From positions 36,421 to 100,420 of the forward strand of contig NZ_VTZU01000016.1 in NCBI RefSeq assembly GCF_008370685.1: 64,000 nt of DNA. The letters run 5' to 3'. The notes beneath the pieces are model-generated. The model made no database searches and was not told the origin of the DNA. It saw nothing but the letters and a program-made list of their open reading frames with translations. Position 1 is the first letter of the stretch; every line of letters begins with the position of its first letter. Shown here one piece after another: positions 1 to 9,163 of this stretch. This stretch comes from Aquimarina sp. RZ0 (GTDB lineage Bacteria; Bacteroidota; Bacteroidia; Flavobacteriales; Flavobacteriaceae). The position numbers were made by a program, and so were the translations under genes.

Positions 1-2
1 CC

Positions 3-737
3 GGAGATATTCTTCAACTGGCGGGGGTTTCTCTATTGTTCATGGGAGTTATCAATACTTTTTCAAAAAATAAATATATACCATTAATTATTGCATTGCT
101 AATTGTTTTGACAACTAGGGGAATACACGGCTTCCGATTGGATATAGTAGGTGTGGATTATGTTCTTGATCTTTTATGGGGAGCAAAGTGGAATGTTTAT
201 TTTGCTGTATTTCCTTGGTTTTCTTTTATTCTTATAGGCATGTTTTTTGGGATGTGGTATAAGGAGAAAAAAAATGATGTCAAGACCATATTCGATAAAA
301 TGGGTATTGGCGGAATACTTCTAATGGGTATTGGTGCGGGGTTATGCTACTATAATTTTGAATATCATTTTGGGGATTATTTTCATTTAGGCCCAGGAGG
401 AACTATGTATTTGGCAGGCTTTAATTTGATACTGATGTGGGTATCCAATGTATTAGTAACAAAAGTCAGGGAAAATCCTGTTTTTAACTTCTTCTTCTAT
501 TGTAGTAAAAGAGTTACCACCATTTATATGATCCAATGGATACTTATTTGTTGGGGAATGGGATTTTTAGGATATCAGCAATTTGGAGTTGTTGGTGTAC
601 TGTTCCTAATTCCTTGTTATACCATAGTAATCTTAGCCATCCAAAAGTTTGTAATAGATAAACTAAGCAGACCAAATACATCTAAAAAGCAATCAGCTAC
701 TATTCCTAAAAGGGGAGTGACCATGCAAAAAACGTAA
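3..737 (+). CDS. Integral membrane acyltransferase-like protein (DUF1624/HGSNAT type), 5' end outside window
   Basis: The reading frame is open from base 3, so the gene starts before the window; 244 C-terminal residues are visible. They form about six to seven hydrophobic segments with short polar loops and a basic tail (KLSRPNTSKKQ). The fragments GDILQLAG near the left edge and FPWFSFILIGMFFG resemble the DxLQ and PW...LG segments of the DUF1624/heparan-alpha-glucosaminide N-acetyltransferase family, which moves acyl groups across or at the membrane. An acyltransferase-3 or DUF418 protein is possible. The gene ends 4 bp before an RpfF-like crotonase on the same strand, so the two are probably one transcription unit. 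The family call rests on short motifs and topology only. Confidence 0.5.
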   Translation, partial: GDILQLAGVSLLFMGVINTFSKNKYIPLIIALLIVLTTRGIHGFRLDIVGVDYVLDLLWGAKWNVYFAVFPWFSFILIGMFFGMWYKEKKNDVKTIFDKMGIGGILLMGIGAGLCYYNFEYHFGDYFHLGPGGTMYLAGFNLILMWVSNVLVTKVRENPVFNFFFYCSKRVTTIYMIQWILICWGMGFLGYQQFGVVGVLFLIPCYTIVILAIQKFVIDKLSRPNTSKKQSATIPKRGVTMQKT

Positions 738-741
738 TATT

Positions 742-1569
742 ATGAGACAATTTAATTGTATTTCTATAGCGTATTATAAAGAAGAAGAACTCTTGTTTTG
801 GAAAATAAAAGACACAGGGATGCCTAACTTTTGTTTAAGAGGGCTCACGGAATTTAGTGAATTTTGTATGTGGATAACAGCATATTTTTCGCACCCGGAC
901 AGGCCTTTAAAATTTATAGTTTCCGGCTCCGAACATAAAGATATTTATAATATGGGAGGAGATCTGGCATTTTTTCTGGAGAGTATCAGAACAAACAATG
1001 TTCAACAACTAAAGACGTATGCCTACTTATGTATTGATGCTATTTATAATATGTATACTTCATTTGGTTTACCAGTAATCACGATAGCTCTTACAGAAGG
1101 GAATGCCTATGGTGGAGGGTTTGAGTGTGCATTAGCACATGATTTTATCGTATCAAATGACAATGTACAATTTGGTCTGCCAGAGAATAAATTCAATTTA
1201 TTTCCGGGGATGGGTGCCTATAGTTTATTGTATAGAAAACTGAATACCATCGATGCAGATGCCATTATTCGAAGCGGAAAGATATATACATCCAGATATC
1301 TGGAATCTTTAGGACTTATAGAAAAAATTGCTGTAAAAGATAGTACGATGCTTGTACTACACAAATTTATAAGAGAGATTAATGAGCGATTTAATTTTGA
1401 GTATCATCATATCCAATGTAAAAAACTAATACATCCATTATCAAAACATGAATTACTAAAAATAACAGATGTCTGGTTAGAAGCCTGCATGAAAATTAGC
1501 CAATTTGATCTGCGTAAAATGGAGATCTTATCAAAGGCACAATCCAGAAAGTCCAAAGTAGTATTATAA
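742..1569 (+). CDS. RpfF-like crotonase (DSF synthase-type enoyl-CoA hydratase/isomerase)
   Basis: This 275-residue crotonase-fold protein matches RpfF more closely than ordinary enoyl-CoA hydratases. The segments NMGGDLAFF (about 70-78), GGGFECAL (124-131) and GLPENKFNLFPGMGAYS (145-161) correspond to NLGGDLALF, GGGFEAAL and GLPE..FNLFPGMGAYS of DSF synthases. Both catalytic glutamates are present, E128 and E148, with the same 20-residue spacing as E141/E161 in Xanthomonas RpfF. Known RpfF enzymes dehydrate 3-hydroxyacyl-ACP and cleave the thioester to release cis-2-unsaturated fatty acid signals. No RpfC/RpfG sensor system is visible; the partner upstream is a membrane acyltransferase-like gene, so the product may instead feed a lipid or natural-product pathway. 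Family assignment is firm; the signal role is inference. Confidence 0.75.
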   Translation: MRQFNCISIAYYKEEELLFWKIKDTGMPNFCLRGLTEFSEFCMWITAYFSHPDRPLKFIVSGSEHKDIYNMGGDLAFFLESIRTNNVQQLKTYAYLCIDAIYNMYTSFGLPVITIALTEGNAYGGGFECALAHDFIVSNDNVQFGLPENKFNLFPGMGAYSLLYRKLNTIDADAIIRSGKIYTSRYLESLGLIEKIAVKDSTMLVLHKFIREINERFNFEYHHIQCKKLIHPLSKHELLKITDVWLEACMKISQFDLRKMEILSKAQSRKSKVVL

Positions 1570-1570
1570 A

Positions 1571-2587
1571 CTATGTTTTTTCGGTTACCAAGGTATTTCT
1601 GAATTTTTTTGGAGTAATTCCTTCGATTTTCTTGAATGCAGCTGTAAAATGTGTGGCATTTTTGTAACCGACCAGTTCTGAAATTTCATAAATAGGTTTT
1701 GTACTATGATATAATAATTGTTTGGCTTTTTTCATCCGCAGTTCGGTAGCATACTCAAAAATTGTTTGACCAAATACTCTCTTGAATTCTTTTTTGAGCG
1801 CAAAATCATTCAATCCTATTTCGCGAGCCAGTTGTTGTATAGAATACTGTATAGAAAGATCTGAAGAAATCAGATGCTGAGTTTTATATAGCTTTTTAAC
1901 CAGTTTATCAGGTTGGTTTTTGATTTCTTGAGTATTTGATTTTTTAGTATCTAATTTGAGCGTAATTAATTCCAGTATTTTTGATTCTAAGAATAAACGT
2001 TTTAATAGACCATTTTTTTTGTCAGATATAATTTCAGAAAGTATTTCTTGTGTTTTGCTGCACAATGGTCTTATAAAATTATCTTGAGACCTCATTAATG
2101 CATACCGATTCAGAATATCATACGCTTCATAAAGGCGATGTCTTTTTAGAAATGAAACATCCATTCTGATTTTAATTTCTTTTAGATGCTTGCGTTTATG
2201 ATAGGCTATAGAACCAGTGATATCTTGTACATATACCAGGTAACTTTCCTGACTTTCATATATAAAATCATTGACTAGCGTATCAATTTTTATGATTTGT
2301 TCTCCTTCAATAAGGAAAGAGAGCTCAAGCAAATCTTTGGATAAATATCCTGTAATGGTAAAGTCTTTTTTTAAAACCACATCAAATATGTAAACGTATA
2401 ATCCATTAAAATGATAAGATTCAAAATGACCAGTGCCATATTCTTCTAAGAATTTGAATTTTTTAAAAATAATGCCACATTGTTCCTGGGTACTTATTAA
2501 TTGAGATATAGCGTATAATGCACAGTTGTCTTTTTTGCTATTGGTTTCGGTTTTAAGCGACGTTGCTTCACGTCTTTTTTTATCCAT
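1571..2587 (-). CDS. AraC-family transcriptional regulator
   Basis: This 338-residue protein has a C-terminal AraC/XylS double helix-turn-helix (about 235-335). The segments SIQQLAREIGLNDFALKKEFKRVFGQTIFEYATELRMKKAKQLL and YEISELVGYKNATHFTAAFKKIEGITPKKFR are typical of PchR-like regulators. The N-terminal two thirds are not recognised and would be the ligand-sensing part. It is transcribed divergently from the TonB receptor at 2698, the usual arrangement for a siderophore-responsive activator, and its stop lies 2 bp from the convergent RpfF-like gene. Control of the adjacent iron locus is inferred from position. Confidence 0.8.
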   Translation of the reverse strand: MDKKRREATSLKTETNSKKDNCALYAISQLISTQEQCGIIFKKFKFLEEYGTGHFESYHFNGLYVYIFDVVLKKDFTITGYLSKDLLELSFLIEGEQIIKIDTLVNDFIYESQESYLVYVQDITGSIAYHKRKHLKEIKIRMDVSFLKRHRLYEAYDILNRYALMRSQDNFIRPLCSKTQEILSEIISDKKNGLLKRLFLESKILELITLKLDTKKSNTQEIKNQPDKLVKKLYKTQHLISSDLSIQYSIQQLAREIGLNDFALKKEFKRVFGQTIFEYATELRMKKAKQLLYHSTKPIYEISELVGYKNATHFTAAFKKIEGITPKKFRNTLVTEKT

Positions 2588-2617
2588 AATACGTCATTTT
2601 TCTCTTTTTATAGATAG

Positions 2618-2625
2618 TAATTTTG
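2618..2625 (+). promoter_or_regulatory. Candidate -7 box (TAATTTTG) before the TonB receptor
   Basis: The octamer matches the Bacteroidota consensus TAnnTTTG in the AraC/TonB divergent intergenic region. No TTG at the usual -33 spacing is visible, which would fit an activator-dependent promoter. Confidence 0.35.
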
Positions 2626-2697
2626 TAACTATATTTATTTAGATCAAATATAAATAATATTGTAATGTCTAACTGAATTGTTCAAAAAAAATTGTAG

Positions 2698-5034
2698 TTG
2701 TCAGTGATAATTTTACGAAAAGAATGGAATGCTTGTATGTTGTTTTTTGCTGTACTATCGTGTAGTGCTCAACATAATATTCAGGGAATTGTTTTAGATC
2801 AAAAATCTACTCCGATTGTAGGTGCTACAATTGTAGTAAAAGGCCTAAAAAAACTGGGGGTTACAACTGATTTTGAGGGTCAATTTGTTATCTCAGTTCC
2901 AGAAGGTTCTTACACTTTGGAAACTAGTTATATTGGTTTTAAAAAAAGTACCAAAACAATAACAGTATCTACTGCAGATCCCGTATTCCTTACCATCGTT
3001 TTACAAGAGGATATTGAAGAACTTAATAGTGTTACTGTCAGAGGGAAAACTGAAAACGAGAAAAAAAGAAGTACAGGATATGCTATTAATGTTATAGAAG
3101 CCAAAGAGCTAAAAAATATCCCGACAGATATCAATCAGGTTATAAAGAGTATTCCAGGAATTAATTTGAGAGAAGCAGGAGGGTTAGGATCTAATTTTAA
3201 GTTGGCACTAAATGGATTAGCAGGGAATCAGGTTCGATATTTTATAGACGGAATTCCTATGGAAAATTTTGGTTCTTCCTTGACGCTTAATAATTTCCCT
3301 GTAAATCTTATTAAATCCGTTGAGGTTTATAAAGGAGTTGTTCCTGTTTCTTTGGGATCAGATGCATTGGGAGGGGCAATAAATATAATAACAGAAGGGA
3401 AGAAAGAAAACTATGTAGATGCCAGTTATAGTATTGGTTCTTTTAATACTCATAGAACAGCTTTGAATGCTCAATATAGTAATGCGCATAAAAATTATGT
3501 AAAGTTAATTTCATTTTTTAATTATTCAGATAATGATTATTTGATGAGAGATGTTCCACTTTTTGATCTTGAATTAGGGAATTTTTTGGGAAATATTGAC
3601 GTCAACAGGTTTTATGATCAATATACCTCTACGATGTTATCTGCCGAGTTTGGGGTTTTTGATAAGAAGTATGCCGATCAATGGTATGTTCGTTTAACGA
3701 GTGCTTATAATAAAAATGAGTACCAACATCCTGATAATAATATTTTACGAGTGCTTGGCGAATTTAATACAGAAGGTAATACAATTTTATTGTCTACCGT
3801 GTACGAGAAAGAAATAGATAAATTAGGAATAAAACTATCAGGTCTTGTCGGAAATGTAAAGGAAATCAACGATGATACCAGTACCCGAAAATATAACTGG
3901 GCAGGAGATTTTATAGAACGAGATCCTTCTGATGGATTAGGAGAATTGGGGGTTGCCCGGTCTTTATTTCGGCTAACAGATCAATTGATTAATAGCCAGG
4001 CAAATGCTAAATATACGATCACTGATGCTCATAGTTTAGAAGGTAATTATACATTTAATTATTTAAGACGTAAAGGCAAGGATGATATAAACCCGGTAAA
4101 TTTCTCCTTTAGAGAACCCAGTACCTTGTCAAAAAATATTTTTGGTGTATCCTATACGTTAAAAAGTATAAGATATAAATATGATATTTCATTTTTTGCA
4201 AAACAGTATTTGTTTTCTGGAAAGCAAAAAAACGCAAATACAGAAGAAGTAACAACAGTTGATTTCTCAGACACAGGATATGGAGGAGTGTTGGCCCTAA
4301 ATCCATTGAGTTATCTAACCATAAAGGCTTCTTATGAGAAATCCTATAGAATTCCGGAAAGTTACGAGTTATTAGGAGATGGATTATTTATACTACCTAA
4401 TTTTGAATTAACACCAGAAGAAAGTGATAATATTAATATTGGAGGTAGGTTGAATACTTCTTTTTCATTTTTTAGCCTTGTCTATAGTGCAAATGTATTC
4501 TATCGAAAATCAATTGATTTTATACGCTTGAAAAGACCAGAAGGTGTGTTTAGCGAATATGATAATATAACTAATGTAACTTCAAAAGGTATAGAATCTG
4601 GGGTTAAAGCTTCCTTCAACAATAAAATTGAAGCTCAATTCAATATTACCTATCAAGATATTATAGATAAGGATAGACTTGATGAAGGTGTAGAAAATGC
4701 TGCTTTTGATAGTAGAGTCCCTAATATCCCATATTTCTTTTGGAATACCAGAATGGGTTCTAAATTCTTTAAGAATAGACTTTCAATATATTGGAATTAC
4801 TCATTTACAGAATCCTTCTTTTTAAAAACAGAGAATAATGGGAACCCTCTTGATAAAAATGATATCCCTGTGCAACATGTGCATGGGATTGATATAGATT
4901 ATAATTGGAAACAAGGTAGATATAATCTTTCTGCTTCAGTCACGAATCTAACAGATGCATTGGTTTTTGACAATTTCAGAATTCAAAAACCAGGAAGGGC
5001 ATTGTATCTAAAATTCAGATACTTTTTACAATAA
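2698..5034 (+). CDS. TonB-dependent siderophore-type outer-membrane receptor
   Basis: The 778-residue protein has a signal-like N-terminus ending SCSAQ, then a carboxypeptidase-regulatory-like beta-sandwich (about 28-112, IQGIVLD..GATIVVKG), a plug domain (about 130-232, with VIKSIPGIN, YFIDGIPM and VEVYKGVVPVSLGSDALGGAINI) and a long beta-barrel ending in an aromatic C-terminus. It would import a ligand through the outer membrane using TonB energy. The start is uncertain: a TTG at 2698, a GTG at 2704 and an ATG at 2737 are in frame, and only the upstream ones give a normal-length signal peptide. It is followed 30 bp later by a DUF4374 lipoprotein and then a PepSY protein, which points to a ferric-siderophore cargo. 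Confidence 0.9.
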   Translation: MSVIILRKEWNACMLFFAVLSCSAQHNIQGIVLDQKSTPIVGATIVVKGLKKLGVTTDFEGQFVISVPEGSYTLETSYIGFKKSTKTITVSTADPVFLTIVLQEDIEELNSVTVRGKTENEKKRSTGYAINVIEAKELKNIPTDINQVIKSIPGINLREAGGLGSNFKLALNGLAGNQVRYFIDGIPMENFGSSLTLNNFPVNLIKSVEVYKGVVPVSLGSDALGGAINIITEGKKENYVDASYSIGSFNTHRTALNAQYSNAHKNYVKLISFFNYSDNDYLMRDVPLFDLELGNFLGNIDVNRFYDQYTSTMLSAEFGVFDKKYADQWYVRLTSAYNKNEYQHPDNNILRVLGEFNTEGNTILLSTVYEKEIDKLGIKLSGLVGNVKEINDDTSTRKYNWAGDFIERDPSDGLGELGVARSLFRLTDQLINSQANAKYTITDAHSLEGNYTFNYLRRKGKDDINPVNFSFREPSTLSKNIFGVSYTLKSIRYKYDISFFAKQYLFSGKQKNANTEEVTTVDFSDTGYGGVLALNPLSYLTIKASYEKSYRIPESYELLGDGLFILPNFELTPEESDNINIGGRLNTSFSFFSLVYSANVFYRKSIDFIRLKRPEGVFSEYDNITNVTSKGIESGVKASFNNKIEAQFNITYQDIIDKDRLDEGVENAAFDSRVPNIPYFFWNTRMGSKFFKNRLSIYWNYSFTESFFLKTENNGNPLDKNDIPVQHVHGIDIDYNWKQGRYNLSASVTNLTDALVFDNFRIQKPGRALYLKFRYFLQ

Positions 5035-5064
5035 TGAATATTCACTTTTTAAAATAAATATGAA

Positions 5065-6330
5065 ATGAAACAAATAAAAATAACCACTTTATTAGCAATA
5101 GTAATTTTGCTTGCAATTACTGCTTGTAGCAGTGATGACGAGACTACGGGAGGAGGTGTTGTTGAACCGGATGTTACAGGACAATCATCAAAAGGTTTTG
5201 TAATGGCATTAAGAACAACAGGAGATAACGAAACCGATTATATCGTGAGTAAAGAAGATATTATGTCTGGAGAAATTTCTGCAGAAGGAACAGGAATCGA
5301 ACTCACAAGTTGGAGATTTTTCTATCCCGTAGGTAAAACTCTTTTTAGTACAGGATATAGTGAAGATAACCAGGGAGCCGCCTATGCAGATAACGGACAG
5401 GGAAGCATAGAAAAAAAAGGAGGTTTTATTTTTGACAATGCACTAGAAATGTTTGGTGCCACAAATGATAAAACTACTTTACTGGCGATGGAAATTAACA
5501 GAGAAGATCCAACAAGGAGATTACATTTTATGGATGCTCAAAATGGTTTGGTCACAGAAATTAAAAATATAAGTATTTATCAGGAGATTGATAATCAGGA
5601 TCCAGTAAACTCTATTCTTTCATGGCCAACAGCTCTCGAAGTAAGAGGAGATAATTTTTTTATACCATTCCATAAGGTAAATACTAATACAGAATCTGTT
5701 GAGCCAGATGAAGCCTTAGTAGCAATATATCCTTTTCCTGCTGTTGGCAGTGCGCCAGAAAAAATTATAACAGATAATAGAACGGGACCCATAGGTGTCA
5801 ATGGAGCAACTACAGGTTTGATAGAAACTGCGAATGGTGACCTATATTCATTCTCTTGTGGTGCTGTGATGGCAGGATTTAAAGAAGCCTCTACAAAACC
5901 TTCAGGTATCTTGAAAATCAAAAGTAATGAAACAGAATTCGATAGTGACTACTTTTTTAATATTGAGGAAGCTACTAACGGTGGAAAATTATTCTCACTA
6001 GATTATGCGGGTGGTACTAAGGCGATTGCTAGAATTTTAACGAGCGATACAGGTGAAATTTGGGGTGCCTTCACAAGAAAACCTGAAGCTTTTAATCAAA
6101 AATTAGTCATTATAGATCTAGAAGCAAAAACTGTTACAGATGTAGCTAATGTTCCGCTACATGCAAAAAGATATACATCTCCAATTCTGGTAGAAGCTGG
6201 GAAAGCATATGTAAGTATAGAGACTGCAACTGATGCTCATGTATATCAAGTGGATATAGAAACTGCAACAAGCACAAAAGGCGCAAAAATAATAGGGAAA
6301 ACAATAAAAGGATTCTTTAGATTACAATGA
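5065..6330 (+). CDS. DUF4374-type lipoprotein, XusB-like siderophore-binding candidate
   Basis: This is a 421-residue lipoprotein with signal peptide and lipobox (ITAC, Cys at about residue 21) followed by acidic SSDDE, which fits surface export in Bacteroidota. The rest is beta-rich with repeated blade-like segments (GFVMALRTTGDNETDYIVS, EIWGAFTRKPEAFNQKLVIIDLEAKTV) and agrees with the DUF4374 beta-propeller family. In Bacteroides thetaiotaomicron the DUF4374 protein XusB captures ferric xenosiderophore next to TonB receptor XusA and PepSY protein XusC. Here the order receptor, lipoprotein, PepSY is the same. It lies 30 bp downstream of the receptor, so they are co-transcribed. Family call is good; ligand unknown. 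Confidence 0.8.
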   Translation: MKQIKITTLLAIVILLAITACSSDDETTGGGVVEPDVTGQSSKGFVMALRTTGDNETDYIVSKEDIMSGEISAEGTGIELTSWRFFYPVGKTLFSTGYSEDNQGAAYADNGQGSIEKKGGFIFDNALEMFGATNDKTTLLAMEINREDPTRRLHFMDAQNGLVTEIKNISIYQEIDNQDPVNSILSWPTALEVRGDNFFIPFHKVNTNTESVEPDEALVAIYPFPAVGSAPEKIITDNRTGPIGVNGATTGLIETANGDLYSFSCGAVMAGFKEASTKPSGILKIKSNETEFDSDYFFNIEEATNGGKLFSLDYAGGTKAIARILTSDTGEIWGAFTRKPEAFNQKLVIIDLEAKTVTDVANVPLHAKRYTSPILVEAGKAYVSIETATDAHVYQVDIETATSTKGAKIIGKTIKGFFRLQ

Positions 6331-6501
6331 TTTAAGAAAAAAAGTGTCCCGTCAACCTCTTGATAAAAAGGAACTGTTGTATGTATATGTAGACTATTAT
6401 TTCTAAAAACCTACAATTGATACGAGACTGACTTTTAAAGTTAAAATTTAGGGATATTTCTATCCAATCTTATATACTCTTAAAACCTAAATTAAAAATA
6501 A

Positions 6502-6662
6502 TACGATTTGTGATTAAAAAATTCGTATAAATTCATTGAATTATTTTTTCTTTATGCAAGGCAAAAAAATCAAGCATAGCTATAGCTACGGTTTATTTTT
6601 TAAACGAAGTAGAAAGGAAAAAGAAACGATGAATATGCGAAATTTTTAGTTATAAATCGTAT
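6502..6662. repeat. Family-1 palindromic element (termini ATACGATTT), divergent copy
   Basis: This 161-bp element starts ATACGATTTGTG and ends with the complement ATAAATCGTAT, so its ends are an imperfect inverted repeat of about 25-30 bp. The interior core at 6573-6595 (AGCATAGCTATAGCTACGG) recurs in other families. It sits between the DUF4374 and PepSY genes. Both flanks carry AATA, a possible but low-complexity target duplication. Confidence 0.75.
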
Positions 6663-6674
6663 AATACTAATTGT

Positions 6675-6902
6675 TGTTTGAATTTACTCGATAATCGAGA
6701 TTTAAATGCTCCGAGGCTTGCCTCGAAATCAAAATGTTTTTTTCAATAAATGCCCCGTGGGCTTGCCCCGAGGTAGTTTAAATGAAAAGCAAGATTTTTT
6801 TATCTCGGTGAATAAGAAAAATCAATCATAGCAAGGTTACGGTTTGTTTTTATGCTGAAGCTGAGGTGAAAAAAGAACATTTTATTCCAGTAAATTCAAA
6901 CA
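6675..6902. repeat. Family-4 element with perfect 14-bp terminal inverted repeats, carrying a nested hairpin module
   Basis: The ends TGTTTGAATTTACT and AGTAAATTCAAACA are perfect inverted repeats 228 bp apart. The left part contains a family-2 hairpin module (6686-6780). The right part has a core-like segment at 6824-6850 (CATAGCAAGGTTACGGTTTG) like those in the other elements. It fills the gap before the PepSY gene. Solitary ends occur at 35266 and 41387. Confidence 0.75.
6686..6780. repeat. Family-2 hairpin module (CTCGATAATCGAG ... GGTAGTTTA)
   Basis: Three small hairpins follow each other: CTCGAT-A-ATCGAG, CGAGGC-TT-GCCTCG and GGGC-TT-GCCC, separated by AT-rich spacers. The same arrangement recurs at 9945 and 52496, and decayed at 53101. 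G+C is well above the surrounding DNA. Confidence 0.75.
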
Positions 6903-7003
6903 GTAAATGGTATAAGTAGCGTACTGTTTTTAGTTGGTTTATTGAGTTTTAACATTCAAGGAATAAGATTTTTATAGATACTTTTTTTTATTAATGACCT
7001 GAT

Positions 7004-8176
7004 ATGACAGATAAAACAGAAAAGAAAAATAGACGTAAAACAATTCTTAAAATTCATCGAATACTTGGGTTAATTACAGGTGCGGTGCTTTTTATTGTTT
7101 CGGTTACAGGATGTCTTTGGGTTTTTAAAGAAGAAATCGAAAGCTTTTATGATGATTATAAATATGTAATTCCGCAAGAACAAGATTTTGTAAGTTCTTC
7201 TGAAGTAAAAAGGATTGCAGAAAGTATCATTCCTGATAGAGCTATTCACGGGGTGATCTACGGAAAACCAAATGAAGCGATAGAGGTGGTTTTTTATGAA
7301 GCAGAACCAGAGGTGTTTTATCATAGCGTTTTCTTAAACCCATATACGGGCAAATTTATTAAGAGCTTGGATAATAATTCGGGCTTCTTTGGTTTTATAC
7401 TAAAAGGGCATATAGGGCTATGGTTGCCAGAAGCAATTGGTTCCAGAATCGTATCTTATTCAGTCCTACTTTTTTTAATCATATTAATGACAGGAGTATT
7501 GCTTTGGTGGCCCAAAAAAATGAAAAACTTAAAAGCTCGACTAAGATTCAAATGGAATGACAAAACCCGTTGGAAACGTAAGAATTTTGACTTGCATACC
7601 ATCATCGGTTTTTATGTATCCTCATTTGGTTTGATACTGGCTTTTACCGGATGTGTAATGGCTTTTAACTGGTTTTATTTTATCGCGTATAAGGCTACAG
7701 GAGGTGATAAAGCACCACAATTTATAGTTCCTAACAGTGCTAGTCCTTATACCGATATATCAGATAAGGTTCCGGCATATGACAAGCTGATTCCGATATT
7801 ATATAAAACTTATAAAACTGCAAAAAGTTTTGAATTACATTATCCAGAAAATGATACGACATCAATTCTTGTTGAGGTGAGTAATTCTGACGGATTATAT
7901 TACAATATGGATTATCTTTTCTTTGATCAGAATACACTACAAGAGATCGAGACGACCAGTATCTATGGTAAATATAAAGATGCAAAATTTGCAGATAAAG
8001 TAATCCGGATGAACTATGATATCCATATAGGAGCTATAGGTGGTATTGCCGGAAAAGTAATTGCTTTTTTAGTAAGTTTTCTTTGTGCTTCACTACCAGT
8101 AAGTGGTGTTTTGCTTTGGTATGGCAGGAAATATAAGCGTATTAGAACCAATAAACTTAGTTTAATAAGTTCATAG
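7004..8176 (+). CDS. PepSY-associated TM helix protein (siderophore/iron utilisation)
   Basis: A 390-residue inner-membrane protein. A basic N-terminus leads into TM1 (about 16-38, IHRILGLITGAVLFIVSVTGCLWVF), a large periplasmic region, TM2 (about 148-166), TM3 (about 200-226, IIGFYVSSFGLILAFTGCVMAF) and a C-terminal TM (about 345-372) ending in RKYKR. PepSY_TM proteins are linked to reductive iron release from imported siderophores, as proposed for FoxB, FsrB and XusC. It follows the receptor and DUF4374 genes on the same strand, but 670 bp of repeats separate it, so it may have its own promoter. Its convergent neighbour is a lipoprotein at 8294. Confidence 0.85.
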   Translation: MTDKTEKKNRRKTILKIHRILGLITGAVLFIVSVTGCLWVFKEEIESFYDDYKYVIPQEQDFVSSSEVKRIAESIIPDRAIHGVIYGKPNEAIEVVFYEAEPEVFYHSVFLNPYTGKFIKSLDNNSGFFGFILKGHIGLWLPEAIGSRIVSYSVLLFLIILMTGVLLWWPKKMKNLKARLRFKWNDKTRWKRKNFDLHTIIGFYVSSFGLILAFTGCVMAFNWFYFIAYKATGGDKAPQFIVPNSASPYTDISDKVPAYDKLIPILYKTYKTAKSFELHYPENDTTSILVEVSNSDGLYYNMDYLFFDQNTLQEIETTSIYGKYKDAKFADKVIRMNYDIHIGAIGGIAGKVIAFLVSFLCASLPVSGVLLWYGRKYKRIRTNKLSLISS

Positions 8177-8293
8177 CTATATTTTACAGAATTCATAGTA
8201 TTGATGCACATAGTCAGGATGAAGTAATCCGGATATAAAACTAAAACACTAATGAGAGTGCATTATAAACAAAAATATGGAAATCAATAAGCA

Positions 8294-9163
8294 CTACTCA
8301 AGTGTATATTTGTATAATTTCCCTTTTCTATTGTTCCTTTTTTCATCAACTATAAAAACTGAATTCTCGTCGTTAAAACATATTCCTTCTTTCTGAGAAA
8401 AGTGGTTAAGTTTTATTTTTTTAATAGTCCCCTGAAATACATCATCACCTTTGAAATCTGTTAATAGAAAAATTTTATTATAAGTAAGAAGAACTATTTT
8501 ATTACCTCTTGTATTAATCGCTGCACTGCTTATAAAACAATCATTGGGATCATTACCTATTTTGAACGAAGTAATCAATTTTGCTACCTGTTTACCCGGT
8601 TGAGCTAAAACTTTGTATAGTTTAGTTTCTCCCTTAAATTTACTACTTCTGTTCTTAGTGAATAGAAAAAAGCTTCCGTTTTTATAGATAAAAGCCTCAA
8701 CATCAAAATTTCTATTCTTCTTTTTTGGAGGGAATTCTTTTTGATCTTCCAGGCTAAACTGAATTTTATGAGATTCTATTTTTTCAGAATCAATTCCCGA
8801 AATTTTATAAATAGTGAGATCCTTCCGTTTGTTATCATTATTACCAAAATCCCCTATGTATATATTACCTTGATTATCAAATGTTAAATCTTCCCAGTCA
8901 ATATTTTTAGCATTTGGAATTTTAAACTCTTTTACAATCTCTCCTTCTTCATTTATTTTAAAAAGAGTGTTGTCATTTCCAGAATCATTAATTGCATATA
9001 TAAAAGCAGTACCAGATATTTTGGTAATGCCAGAGATTTCTTTTAACCTATTTGATAAAACATTAATCTGTAAAAGATCAGTTTTTTCCTTTTTTTGACA
9101 ACTAACCGATATAGATGCGATTAATAAAAGTAATAATATTTTTGATTTTAATGGTAACGTCAA
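8294..9163 (-). CDS. Lipoprotein with beta-propeller-like sequence, function unknown
   Basis: A 289-residue protein with a lipoprotein signal (lipobox SVSC, Cys22). Repeating patterns such as ISGITKISGTAFIYAINDSGN, NIDWEDLTFDNQGNIYIGDFGNND and FDVEAFIYKNGSFFLFTKN look like propeller blades of the SMP-30/SdiA-regulated or esterase-like phytase type. Catalytic residues cannot be assigned. It is monocistronic, convergent with the PepSY gene, and followed upstream by a 200-bp AT-rich gap. Envelope location is supported; enzymatic role is not. Confidence 0.6.
   Translation of the reverse strand: MTLPLKSKILLLLLIASISVSCQKKEKTDLLQINVLSNRLKEISGITKISGTAFIYAINDSGNDNTLFKINEEGEIVKEFKIPNAKNIDWEDLTFDNQGNIYIGDFGNNDNKRKDLTIYKISGIDSEKIESHKIQFSLEDQKEFPPKKKNRNFDVEAFIYKNGSFFLFTKNRSSKFKGETKLYKVLAQPGKQVAKLITSFKIGNDPNDCFISSAAINTRGNKIVLLTYNKIFLLTDFKGDDVFQGTIKKIKLNHFSQKEGICFNDENSVFIVDEKRNNRKGKLYKYTLE

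Noticed and set aside
6498..6666. AATA target-site duplication around the family-1 element
   Set aside because: Seen at two of three copies but not at 14479, and AATA is too common in AT-rich DNA to count as a duplication.
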